A model generated the notes under the pieces. The model saw nothing but the letters and a program-made list of their open reading frames with translations. It was not told where the DNA came from and made no database searches. The position numbers were made by a program, and so were the translations under genes. Below, piece by piece: positions 1 through 5,685 of a stretch of 6,084 bases of DNA. The number at the start of each line of letters is the position of its first letter. Position 1 is the stretch's first letter. Source of the stretch: an uncultured Campylobacter sp. (GTDB taxonomy: Bacteria; Campylobacterota; Campylobacteria; Campylobacterales; Campylobacteraceae); NCBI RefSeq assembly GCF_937997465.1, contig NZ_CALKTQ010000336.1:1-6084 (forward strand), read 5' to 3'.

Positions 1-536
1 CCTACGCGATGAGTATCGGCATGAGCCTGGGCTACGTGCGCGCGCTACCAATGATGTCGGGACAGCTAGCCTCTCTGGCCTTCGTGGGGATTTGCTGTAT
101 GCTGGGCGTTGGCGCGGTTTTGGCGCATTATAGCTTCGCGTTTAAGGTTTTAAACATCATCGCAGGCCTTTATCTGCTATATCTTGGCGCTATGCTGTTT
201 TTTAGCAAGGGGCAGCTTAGTATCACGAAGGTCTCGCAGCTTCCGAGTAAAAAGCAGATGTTTTTAAACGGCGCCGTGGTCTGCATCTCAAATCCTAAGG
301 CGTGGATTTTTCTATCGGCTTTGTTGCCGACTTTTTTGGACGCGAACGATCCTTTTAGCCTGCCTCGCATACTCTCTATTACGGTTACGCTCGTTTCTAT
401 CGAGTTTTGCTCGCTAAGCATCTATGCTCTTGGCGGAGCGATACTAAAGAAATTTTTGCAAACTCACCTGCGCCTTTTGGAGGTTTTTACAGCCGCCATC
501 ATCTGCGTCATCGGCATTTTGATGATGCTTCGCTAA
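1..536 (+). CDS. LysE/RhtB-family amino-acid exporter, 5' end cut by window edge
   Basis: Inner-membrane protein of the LysE/RhtB translocator superfamily, whose members export amino acids or related small molecules; the substrate cannot be told from sequence. The frame is open to the left edge (codons for Tyr-Ala precede the first visible ATG at 9). That ATG aligns with the region just after the family's first helix and PGP motif, so I treat it as internal and expect about 30 residues to lie off the window. The visible ~177 residues plus those would give the usual ~205. Hydrophobic segments, numbered from the ATG at 9, lie at about 20-40, 45-66, 96-110, 120-146 and 155-175, matching the remaining helices of a six-helix fold. 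Typical family features are visible: the GLYLLYLGAMLFF helix and the NPKAWIF stretch before the fourth helix. It ends 91 bp before the response regulator and shows no functional link to it. Confidence 0.85.
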   Translation, partial: YAMSIGMSLGYVRALPMMSGQLASLAFVGICCMLGVGAVLAHYSFAFKVLNIIAGLYLLYLGAMLFFSKGQLSITKVSQLPSKKQMFLNGAVVCISNPKAWIFLSALLPTFLDANDPFSLPRILSITVTLVSIEFCSLSIYALGGAILKKFLQTHLRLLEVFTAAIICVIGILMMLR

Positions 537-564
537 ATTCACCCGCCGAATTCTAGTTAAATTT

Positions 565-572
565 GATAAAAT
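565..572 (+). promoter_or_regulatory. Putative -10 element for the two-component operon
   Basis: GATAAAAT (-10 hexamer TAAAAT at 567-572) sits in the 91-bp gap between the exporter and the response regulator, about 55 bp before its start. It resembles the -10 box before leuD (3854-3861). I see no convincing -35 hexamer, which is usual for Campylobacter sigma-70 promoters. No terminator hairpin for the exporter is evident in the gap, so read-through is also possible. Confidence 0.45.
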
Positions 573-627
573 AGGACAAAATCTATCGCCTTGCCCGTTA
601 AATTCGTGGCAAATTTAAGGAAAATAA

Positions 628-1302
628 ATGTTTAAAATTTTAGTCGCCGAGGATGACGAAAATTTAAATAAAATAATCTGCCTAAAGCTCGCACAGGAGG
701 GCTTTTCGCCGCTTGCGGCTTTTGACGGAGAGCTGGCTTTGCAGCTGCTAGAGAGCGAGCGCGCCGATCTTGTCGTCACCGATATCATGATGCCCGGACT
801 TAGCGGATATGAGCTAACCAAACAAATCAAGCTGCTAGACGAGTCGCTGCCGGTGCTCATGATAACGGCAAAAAGCGGCATGGAGGGGATGGAGAAGGGC
901 TTTGTCATGGGGGCGGACGACTATATGAGCAAGCCTTTAAATTTAAAGGAGCTGATTTTACGCATAAACGCGCTTTTGCGCCGAGCCAAGATCGCTAGCG
1001 GCAAGCGGCTGAGGTTTAAAAACTCCGAGCTAGACTATGCGGCACTTAGCCTAAAAATCGGCGGCGAGGTCGTGGAGCTAGCTCCAAAGGAGTTTTATTT
1101 GCTATTTTTACTGCTCTCAAACCCTGGCAAAATTTTCACTCGCCTAGAAATCATGCAAGAAATCTGGGGCTACGACACGGATAGCGACGAGCGCGCGGTC
1201 GATACGCACGTAAAAAAGCTACGCCGCAAGCTAGAAAGCTGCACGGACTTTGAGATAGCTACGGTACGCGGCATCGGCTACAAGGGCGAAATTTACGAGT
1301 GA
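628..1302 (+). CDS. OmpR/PhoB-family response regulator
   Basis: Cytoplasmic DNA-binding response regulator of 224 residues, normal for the family. The N-terminal receiver domain (about 1-118) has the full phosphorylation site: acidic pocket E8-D9-D10, phospho-acceptor D52 in TDIMMPG, switch residue T80 and K102 in MSKP. The C-terminal winged-helix domain (about 127-222) has the APKEFYLL segment and the recognition-helix region RAVDTHVKKLRRKL at 189-202, followed by the wing VRGIGYKG. All key residues are present, so it should be active. The start is supported by AAGG at 617-620, seven bases before the ATG. It is first in a three-gene unit with an exported repeat protein and a histidine kinase, its presumed partner. 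It is clearly OmpR-class, but I cannot assign it to a named Campylobacter regulator (RacR, DccR, PhosR, CprR), so no symbol is given. Confidence 0.95.
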   Translation: MFKILVAEDDENLNKIICLKLAQEGFSPLAAFDGELALQLLESERADLVVTDIMMPGLSGYELTKQIKLLDESLPVLMITAKSGMEGMEKGFVMGADDYMSKPLNLKELILRINALLRRAKIASGKRLRFKNSELDYAALSLKIGGEVVELAPKEFYLLFLLLSNPGKIFTRLEIMQEIWGYDTDSDERAVDTHVKKLRRKLESCTDFEIATVRGIGYKGEIYE

Positions 1303-1320
1303 GAGGGCGGGTGAGATAAA

Positions 1321-2178
1321 GTGAAAATTTTAAAAGCTATTTTCGCGGCGGCATCGGCGGTTTGCTATCTAAACTCGGCTGTTTTACCCGAAAACGACTG
1401 GAGCAAAAAGGATCTAAAAGGCGAGGTCAAAAGTATGACGGCTACGGAGTACGAATACTCCGTAGACGGCTCGGGCGCGCTAGAAAATACGCGCGTAAAG
1501 CGGACGGAGTTTAACGAAAACGGCTATATACTGCAAGAAACCGAGCGCATAAACGGCGTGCCAAACAGCTCGGTTTTGTTTGAGTACGGCAAAGACGGGT
1601 TAATACGCAAAAAATATCAAGATAGCGCCGTTTATCTCTACGAATACGAATTTGACGGCGAAAATTTAGTCGCGACGGCCAAAGAACAGCATGTGGGGGA
1701 TAAATTTTACCCGCGCACGGAGAAAACTACCTACGGCAAGGACGGCAAAATGATCGCTAGGACGGTGTATTCCGGTGGAACGCTAGTGATGGACGATAGC
1801 TACGTCTACGACGAAAAGGGCGTTTTAACGCGGATAGAAAATAATATGGAGCCGCGGCACGGCATAGAGATAAGCTTTGAGCGCAAGCCAAACGGCGAAT
1901 ATGAAAAAATCAAGCAAGCCCCGAACTCAAAATGGGTTTATTATTACGCCGCAAACGGCGACGAGATGGAGTATACGTCGGTAAATTACTTCGGCTCTGA
2001 GGCAAAAATCTGGCAAATCTTGCAGTTTAAGGATATAAGCAGGGACGAGCGGGGAAATTTGACGCATAAAACCTCGGTCAAATTTAAGCCCGCGGACAAA
2101 TACTACGAAAACGGCGACATAAAAGAGATCGGTCTATACAAAAAAACGGAAATAAAATATGAATACTACGCAAAATAA
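1321..2178 (+). CDS. Exported protein with RHS/YD-like repeats, unknown function
   Basis: Predicted protein of 285 residues, not recognised as a named family. The N-terminus is a Sec-type signal peptide: Lys at 2 and 5, a hydrophobic core at about 6-17, likely cleavage near residue 20. Cys15 lies in SAVC, a poor lipobox, so a lipoprotein is less likely. The mature part is rich in Tyr, Glu and Lys and contains about nine short units of the form aromatic-x-x-x-Gly-x-aliphatic, for example FNENGYI (64-70), YGKDGLI (89-95), YGKDGKM (138-144), YDEKGVL (163-169) and YYENGDIKEI (261-270), mostly spaced 20-27 residues. This resembles RHS/YD beta-hairpin repeats. The GTG start at 1321 is chosen because an in-frame stop lies at 1312-1314, the next ATG is codon 39, and only this start keeps the signal peptide. 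It lies 18 bp after the regulator and overlaps the kinase start by 20 bp, suggesting a role in sensing (inference). Confidence 0.8.
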   Translation: MKILKAIFAAASAVCYLNSAVLPENDWSKKDLKGEVKSMTATEYEYSVDGSGALENTRVKRTEFNENGYILQETERINGVPNSSVLFEYGKDGLIRKKYQDSAVYLYEYEFDGENLVATAKEQHVGDKFYPRTEKTTYGKDGKMIARTVYSGGTLVMDDSYVYDEKGVLTRIENNMEPRHGIEISFERKPNGEYEKIKQAPNSKWVYYYAANGDEMEYTSVNYFGSEAKIWQILQFKDISRDERGNLTHKTSVKFKPADKYYENGDIKEIGLYKKTEIKYEYYAK

Positions 2179-3220
2179 GAAAAAATACCTAATCAGCTTA
2201 AAAACCTACACCGCGGCGATGTTTATCTTCGTCTTTTGCGTGCTTTGCGTCGCGGCGTCGGCGGCGATCCTGGCTTACGAGCAGATATTTGAGATGAAGC
2301 TTGGGATGTTTTGGGGCATTATCAGCTTTTGCGCGATCGTGATGGGCGCGGGCGGAGCGATATTTTATGCCGTAACGGCGTATTTTTTAAGATACGTCGA
2401 GAGTTTTAGGCTAGCAGCCGGAAAGATCGCTAGAGGCGACTTCGCCGTTAGGGTCGCACGCAAGAACTGCAAATGCGGCTCTGATAGTGAGTATCTGCAC
2501 GAGCTAGACGAGCTGGCGGCAAATATAAATTTGACCGCGGCGGCGCTAGAAAAAATGGACTACATGCAAAAGGACTTCATTTCAAACGTCTCGCACGAGC
2601 TAAAAACGCCTCTAAGCGTCATCAGCGGCTACTGCGAGATCGCTCAGGACGAGACGGACGAGGCGCGCAGAAACGAGTATCTGAGGCTCATAAAAGAGCA
2701 GGCAAACTCGCTAAGTAGGCTGTGCGAGGACATGCTGCTGCTCTCGCGGCTAGATAGCCAGGCGGGCGTAAATTTAGACGAAAACGTGCGAGTAGACGAG
2801 CAGCTACGAAAGGCTGCGGCGATGCTGATGCAAAAGTACGGCGGGCGGGAGTTTGATCTGGATCTACCCGCCGTAAGCGTACGCAGCAACGCCTCGATGC
2901 TAGCGCAAATTTGGGTAAATTTGATGGATAACGCGCTGAAATATTCAGCCGCCGATATCGGCGTGAGCTGCCGCGAAGAGGGCGGTGGGCTTGTCGTGCG
3001 CATTAGCGACAAGGGGGCGGGTATCGAGGCTAAAAAGCTAGAAAAAATCTACGATAAATTTTATCAATGCGAGGAGTCGCACAAGGGCAAGGGTAGCGGT
3101 CTAGGGCTATCTATCGTGCGCCGTATCGTTCATCTTTTGGGCGGCGAGATAAGCCTTGAAAGCGAGCCTGGATGCGGTACGACCGTAAGCGTAAAGATCC
3201 CAAACGCGCGTAAAATTTGA
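2159..3220 (+). CDS. Membrane sensor histidine kinase with minimal periplasmic loop
   Basis: Inner-membrane histidine kinase of 353 residues, presumed partner of the regulator at 628. Order: transmembrane helix 1 (about 18-40), an exposed loop of only about eight residues (EQIFEMKL), helix 2 (about 49-78), HAMP linker (about 78-134), dimerisation/phospho-acceptor domain with H146 in FISNVSHELKTPL, then the ATP-binding domain with the N box (N254, N258, K261), the G1 box DKGAG (284-288), the F box around F301 and the G2 box GKGSGLGL (310-317). All catalytic motifs are intact. With no periplasmic sensor domain it must sense through the membrane, its cytoplasmic linker or a partner protein; the exported repeat protein encoded just upstream is the obvious candidate. 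The ATG lies inside the end of that gene (20-bp overlap, weak GGA upstream), so translation is probably coupled. An unusual CKC pair (C104, C106) occurs in the HAMP region. Confidence 0.95.
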   Translation: MNTTQNKKKYLISLKTYTAAMFIFVFCVLCVAASAAILAYEQIFEMKLGMFWGIISFCAIVMGAGGAIFYAVTAYFLRYVESFRLAAGKIARGDFAVRVARKNCKCGSDSEYLHELDELAANINLTAAALEKMDYMQKDFISNVSHELKTPLSVISGYCEIAQDETDEARRNEYLRLIKEQANSLSRLCEDMLLLSRLDSQAGVNLDENVRVDEQLRKAAAMLMQKYGGREFDLDLPAVSVRSNASMLAQIWVNLMDNALKYSAADIGVSCREEGGGLVVRISDKGAGIEAKKLEKIYDKFYQCEESHKGKGSGLGLSIVRRIVHLLGGEISLESEPGCGTTVSVKIPNARKI

Positions 3221-3415
3221 GGGAAACCGCGGCTAAAATAGTTCAAATTTGCGATTCTTCGACGGGCAAATTTGACTCTCAGGCTCGGCTGATTGCGCGG
3301 CAAATTTGACTTTCGGGCGCAAAATTTGACGAAAATTTAAATTTGCCGCAAGCGACGCAACCGAGTTTGCCGTAAATTTGACGAAATAAGCGCAAATTTA
3401 ACGCGAAATTTTAAA
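3221..3415 (+). repeat. Intergenic run of CAAATTTG/AAATTT repeats
   Basis: Non-coding stretch after the kinase holding nine AAATTT words, several in the longer form CAAATTTGAC. Two 16-base near-identical copies start at 3265 and 3299 (GGCAAATTTGACT then CTC or TTC), and AAATTTGACGAAA occurs at 3322 and 3374. No open reading frame of note and no clear rho-independent terminator was found. The words match RAATTY, the methylation site that marks DNA for uptake in C. jejuni (established); relevance here is inference. Confidence 0.6.
3297..3349. repeat. 11-bp perfect inverted repeat with 31-nt spacer
   Basis: GCGGCAAATTT at 3297-3307 is the exact reverse complement of AAATTTGCCGC at 3339-3349. 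It could form a stem downstream of the kinase operon, but no T-tract follows, so a terminator role is doubtful. Part of the symmetry comes from the palindromic AAATTT word that fills this region; the GCGGC/GCCGC arms go beyond it. Confidence 0.4.
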
Positions 3416-3460
3416 AAGTCATACAAAGGACACATTGAGGACACAAAAGGTCATTATAAT
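3416..3460 (+). promoter_or_regulatory. Tandem direct-repeat operator overlapping a TATAAT promoter
   Basis: Four 8-bp units fit A[AG]G[AT]CA[CT][AT]: AAGTCATA (3416), AGGACACA (3427), AGGACACA (3438) and AGGTCATT (3448), at steps of 11, 11 and 10 bp. The last runs into a perfect -10 box TATAAT (3455-3460). There is no good -35 hexamer at the right distance (TTGAGG at 3435 would leave only 14 bp), consistent with activator dependence. On the other strand the central pair reads TGTCC-N6-TGTCC. Direct repeats with 11-bp period are how OmpR/PhoB-type regulators bind (PhoB, and the C. jejuni PhosR and DccR boxes as I recall them). The regulator here is unknown; the one at 628 is a candidate by proximity. 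Confidence 0.6.
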
Positions 3461-3484
3461 TCTCCAAAAATAAAGGAGAAAAAG

Positions 3485-3571
3485 ATGAAAGATTCTGCAG
3501 TAACTCACGTAACTATGGCTATCGGAGCCGTGCTTTGGGGTTGTCTAATGGCAGCGGTAGTTTTATTTTAA
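3485..3571 (+). CDS. 28-residue single-pass membrane peptide
   Basis: Small open reading frame of 28 codons with strong translation signals: AAGGAG at 3473-3478, six bases before ATG, and a promoter with TATAAT just upstream. The peptide starts with a short polar stretch (MKDSAVTH) and then has one hydrophobic segment from about residue 9 to the C-terminus, with W18 and C20 inside, ending VVLF. It should insert in the inner membrane with its N-terminus cytoplasmic or periplasmic; the sequence does not decide which. I do not recognise a family. Such peptides often bind and tune larger membrane complexes (oxidases, transporters, kinases), but no partner is indicated beyond the histidine kinase operon upstream. 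It stands alone, with a hairpin about 33 bp downstream. I vaguely recall a small hydrophobic protein annotated near the ciaD region in C. jejuni; homology to it is unverified. Confidence 0.7.
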   Translation: MKDSAVTHVTMAIGAVLWGCLMAAVVLF

Positions 3572-3604
3572 CCGAAAACAAAAACGTAAAAACAAAAAAT
3601 CTAC

Positions 3605-3638
3605 GGACGAGTATCCAAGCGATATCTCGTCCTTCCTC
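3605..3638 (+). terminator. Probable terminator hairpin after the small membrane peptide
   Basis: Left arm GGACGAGTATC (3605-3615), loop CAAGC, right arm GATA-T-CTCGTCC (3621-3632): eleven pairs with one bulged T. It is preceded by an A-rich run and followed by a weak pyrimidine tract TTCCTCT. The stem is convincing, the poor U-tract less so; it would end the small-peptide transcript before the leu operon. Confidence 0.5.
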
Positions 3639-3832
3639 TAAATCAAATTTAACCGCTATCCCGCACCGCTTTTAAAACCCGGCTTTTCTAGCTGCTTAAA
3701 TTTACTAGGTTTATTAAATTTCCTGCTCGGCGAGCTTGTTTTTATATAAAATTTAAAATTTGACTCGCGAGCCGAACCGTCTAAATTTAACCTCAAATTT
3801 ACCCGCACCGACCGCTAGCTGTCGCGCTTTGA
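3639..3832. other. Non-coding spacer, no gene seen
   Basis: AT-rich spacer between the hairpin and the leuD promoter. It contains seven more AAATTT words (17 in all between 3221 and 3888) and a short GCTC-GGC-GAGC hairpin at 3725-3735 followed by TTGTTTTT, too small a stem to call a terminator with confidence. No credible coding region, RNA gene, riboswitch or leucine-rich leader peptide was found on either strand. Confidence 0.5.
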
Positions 3833-3861
3833 TTGTTTATTTAGCTTCTTTTGGATAAAAT
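3833..3861 (+). promoter_or_regulatory. Putative sigma-70 promoter of the leuD operon
   Basis: TTGTTT (3833-3838) and TAAAAT (3856-3861) are separated by 17 bp, with T-rich sequence between them, as in Campylobacter promoters. Transcription would begin near 3868, leaving only about 20 bases of leader before leuD, too short for a leader-peptide attenuator. Confidence 0.55.
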
Positions 3862-3888
3862 CGCCCAAATTTAATCTTAAGGCGAATC

Positions 3889-4371
3889 ATGAAACAAGCA
3901 AAAGTCTGGAAATTCGGCGACAATATCGACACCGACATCATCATAGCCGCGCGCTATCTCAACACCTCCGACGAAAAAATCTTGGCCACTCATATCATGG
4001 AGGACGCCGATCCCGAGTTTAGTAAAAAAATCTCCGCGGGCGATGTCATCGTAGCGGGCGAAAATTTCGGCTGCGGTAGCTCACGCGAGCACGCTCCTTT
4101 GGCGCTTAAGGCCGCAGGCATCGGCGCGGTGATAGCCAAGAGTTTTGCTAGGATTTTTTATAGAAATAGCTTTAACACTGGGCTTTTAATACTAGAAATC
4201 AAAGAAACAGACGAGATAAACGCGGGCGACGAGCTAAAAATCGACGTGGATAACGGCGCGGTCGTAAATTTAACGAGCGGCAAAGAGTATAAATTTAGCC
4301 CGATACCGCCGTTTATGCAAGAGCTTTTAAAAAGCGGCGGCCTCATAGAATACGCCAAAACAAGGATATAA
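3889..4371 (+). CDS. leuD: 3-isopropylmalate dehydratase small subunit
   Basis: Small subunit of isopropylmalate isomerase, which with LeuC (the Fe-S subunit) converts 2-isopropylmalate to 3-isopropylmalate in leucine biosynthesis. Its 160 residues put it in the short type found in archaea and many anaerobes rather than the ~200-residue E. coli type. Visible motifs: FGDNIDTDIIIAARYLNT (9-26) and the swivelling-domain signature GENFGCGSSREHAPLALKAAG (57-77), followed by AKSFARIFYRNSFNTGL. The short family includes homoaconitase/citraconate-type small subunits; the loop YLNT (23-26), which influences substrate choice in archaeal relatives, is neither the Arg-containing homoaconitase form nor clearly a classical one. 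The immediate link to leuB makes leucine synthesis by far the likeliest role. AAGG at 3879-3882 precedes the ATG. leuC is not adjacent in this window and must be encoded elsewhere. One base separates its stop from leuB. Confidence 0.93.
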   Translation: MKQAKVWKFGDNIDTDIIIAARYLNTSDEKILATHIMEDADPEFSKKISAGDVIVAGENFGCGSSREHAPLALKAAGIGAVIAKSFARIFYRNSFNTGLLILEIKETDEINAGDELKIDVDNGAVVNLTSGKEYKFSPIPPFMQELLKSGGLIEYAKTRI

Positions 4372-4372
4372 A

Positions 4373-5443
4373 ATGGCTAAAATTTATAACATAGCGGTGA
4401 TAAAAGGCGACGGCATCGGCCCTGAGATAGTCGATGAAGCGATAAAGGCGCTGGACGCGGCTAGCGCGGAGTTTGGTTTTGAACTTAGCTATAACTACTA
4501 CCTGATGGGCGGCGCTGCGATCGACGTGTTTGGCGAGCCTTTGCCTAGCGAGACGCTAAGCGGCGCGCTAAACTCGGACGCGGTGCTTTTTGGAGCTATA
4601 GGCGGGCCAAAATGGGACGGCTTGCCGCGTCATCTGCGTCCTGAAAGCGGGCTTTTGAAGCTGCGAAAAGGGCTTGGCGCGTATGCAAATTTGCGCCCTG
4701 CGATGATATTTGACGAGCTGGTGGACGCTAGTACGCTAAAGCCGTCAGTCCTTCAGGGCGTCGATTTTATCGTGGTTCGCGAGCTAACGGGCGGGATATA
4801 CTTCGGTCAGCCGCGTGAGAAAAAAGAAAACAGCGCCTACAACACGATGACCTACACGAGCGAGGAGATCGAGCGCATCGCAAAGGTCGGATTTGAAACC
4901 GCGATGAAGCGCAAAAAACGCGTCTGCATGGTTGATAAGGCAAACGTGCTAGAGACCAGTCAGCTGTGGCGTGAGGTCACGAGCGAGGTCGCAAAGAGCT
5001 ATCCGGAGGTAAATTTGGAGTTTATGTACGTCGATAACGCAGCCATGCAGCTCGTGCGAGCGCCTAGTAAATTCGACGTGATTTTGACGGAAAATCTCTT
5101 CGGCGATATCCTAAGCGACGAGGCTAGCATGGTGTGCGGCTCGATCGGTCTGCTGCCAAGCGCTAGCATCGGCGGCAAGGTTGGTATCTACGAGCCCATC
5201 CACGGCAGCGCGCCCGATATCGCTGGGCAGGGCATCGCAAACCCGGTCGCTACTATACTAAGCGCTGCGATGATGCTTAGGTATTCATTTGGTGAAAATG
5301 CGGCTGCAAAAGCTATCGAAAACGCCGTAAAAGCAGCGCTCGCGCAAGGATACAGGACAAAGGATATAGCGGAGTTTGGCGCTAAAGAGATTTGCTCTAC
5401 GAGCGAAATGGGCGGCATCATCGCCTCGCTAATAAAAAAATGA
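4373..5443 (+). CDS. leuB: 3-isopropylmalate dehydrogenase
   Basis: NAD-dependent oxidative decarboxylase converting 3-isopropylmalate to 2-ketoisocaproate precursor in leucine biosynthesis; cytoplasmic, normally a dimer. Its 356 residues are typical. Motifs: GDGIGPEIV (12-20); substrate arginines R98, R108 and R136 in VVRELTGGIYFG; Y143; the catalytic pair K189 (MVDKANVL) and Y143; metal ligands D221 (YVDNAAMQ), D245 and D249 in NLFGDILSDEASM; and the cofactor loop EPIHGSAPDIAGQGIANP (274-291), with D282 marking NAD rather than NADP use. All key residues are present. The LRPESGLLKLRKG loop supports LeuB over isocitrate or tartrate dehydrogenase. The start is preceded by AAGGA (4362-4366) and lies one base after the leuD stop, so the two are co-transcribed. 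Its stop overlaps the ATG of the next gene (ATGA). Confidence 0.97.
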   Translation: MAKIYNIAVIKGDGIGPEIVDEAIKALDAASAEFGFELSYNYYLMGGAAIDVFGEPLPSETLSGALNSDAVLFGAIGGPKWDGLPRHLRPESGLLKLRKGLGAYANLRPAMIFDELVDASTLKPSVLQGVDFIVVRELTGGIYFGQPREKKENSAYNTMTYTSEEIERIAKVGFETAMKRKKRVCMVDKANVLETSQLWREVTSEVAKSYPEVNLEFMYVDNAAMQLVRAPSKFDVILTENLFGDILSDEASMVCGSIGLLPSASIGGKVGIYEPIHGSAPDIAGQGIANPVATILSAAMMLRYSFGENAAAKAIENAVKAALAQGYRTKDIAEFGAKEICSTSEMGGIIASLIKK

Positions 5444-5685
5444 AAAATACTATCACAGAAGCCCTAATCTACGAGGCTCAGGGGCTAAAAGACGATGCTC
5501 TGATAGTTTATAAAAACATCTTAAAGCGCGAGCCGACAAACGCCGCTGCGATCGCCGCGATAAGGCGTCTAAGCGGCCTTAGCAGGAAAAAAACGGGCGT
5601 AAACGAGCAGATGAAAGACTTTTTCATCAAAATGAAAACCGACGAAGAAATAACCGAATTTAAAAGGTGGCTGATAAAACTATGA
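5440..5685 (+). CDS. Small TPR-like protein
   Basis: Predicted cytoplasmic protein of 81 residues. An open frame extends upstream to an ATG at 5392, but the start at 5440 is preferred: it forms a 4-bp ATGA overlap with leuB, and the upstream extension (MLYERNGRHHR...) is leuB sequence read in another frame. No Shine-Dalgarno is visible, so translation is probably coupled to leuB. Residues 5-42 (ALIYEAQGLKDDALIVYKNI then EPTNAAAIAAIRRL) look like one tetratricopeptide helix pair: EAQG, DDAL, Y, and P before the next helix. The C-terminal half is charged and ends in FKRWLIKL. A single repeat suggests protein binding, perhaps by dimerisation. From memory, a short conserved hypothetical gene (Cj0787 type) precedes ciaD in C. 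jejuni, matching this position. It overlaps the CiaD-like gene by 4 bp and may act with it; no function can be assigned. Confidence 0.85.
   Translation: MKNTITEALIYEAQGLKDDALIVYKNILKREPTNAAAIAAIRRLSGLSRKKTGVNEQMKDFFIKMKTDEEITEFKRWLIKL

Noticed and set aside
9..11. ATG as true start of the LysE-family gene
   Set aside because: The frame stays open to the window edge and the family's first helix would be missing; the gene most likely begins upstream.
615..908. Reverse-strand open frame opposite the response regulator
   Set aside because: Ser-rich, no domain, fully antisense to a gene with intact family motifs; the same holds for the reverse frames at 170-421, 2644-3012, 4158-4358 and 5188-5421.
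1354..1365. Cys15 of the exported protein as a lipoprotein cysteine
   Set aside because: The preceding residues S-A-V do not fit a lipobox (no Leu at -3, Val at -1); an ordinary signal peptide is likelier.
3244..3411. CAAATTTG copies as a CRISPR array or phase-variable repeat
   Set aside because: Copies are short, irregularly spaced and also scattered in genes and other spacers; no uniform repeat-spacer units or homopolymer tract.
3725..3743. GCTC-GGC-GAGC hairpin plus TTGTTTTT as a terminator
   Set aside because: Four-pair stem with a three-base loop is too small, and no transcript clearly needs ending there after the hairpin at 3605.
5392..5439. Upstream ATG for the TPR-like protein
   Set aside because: The extra 16 residues are leuB DNA read in another frame; the start at 5440 gives a typical ATGA overlap.
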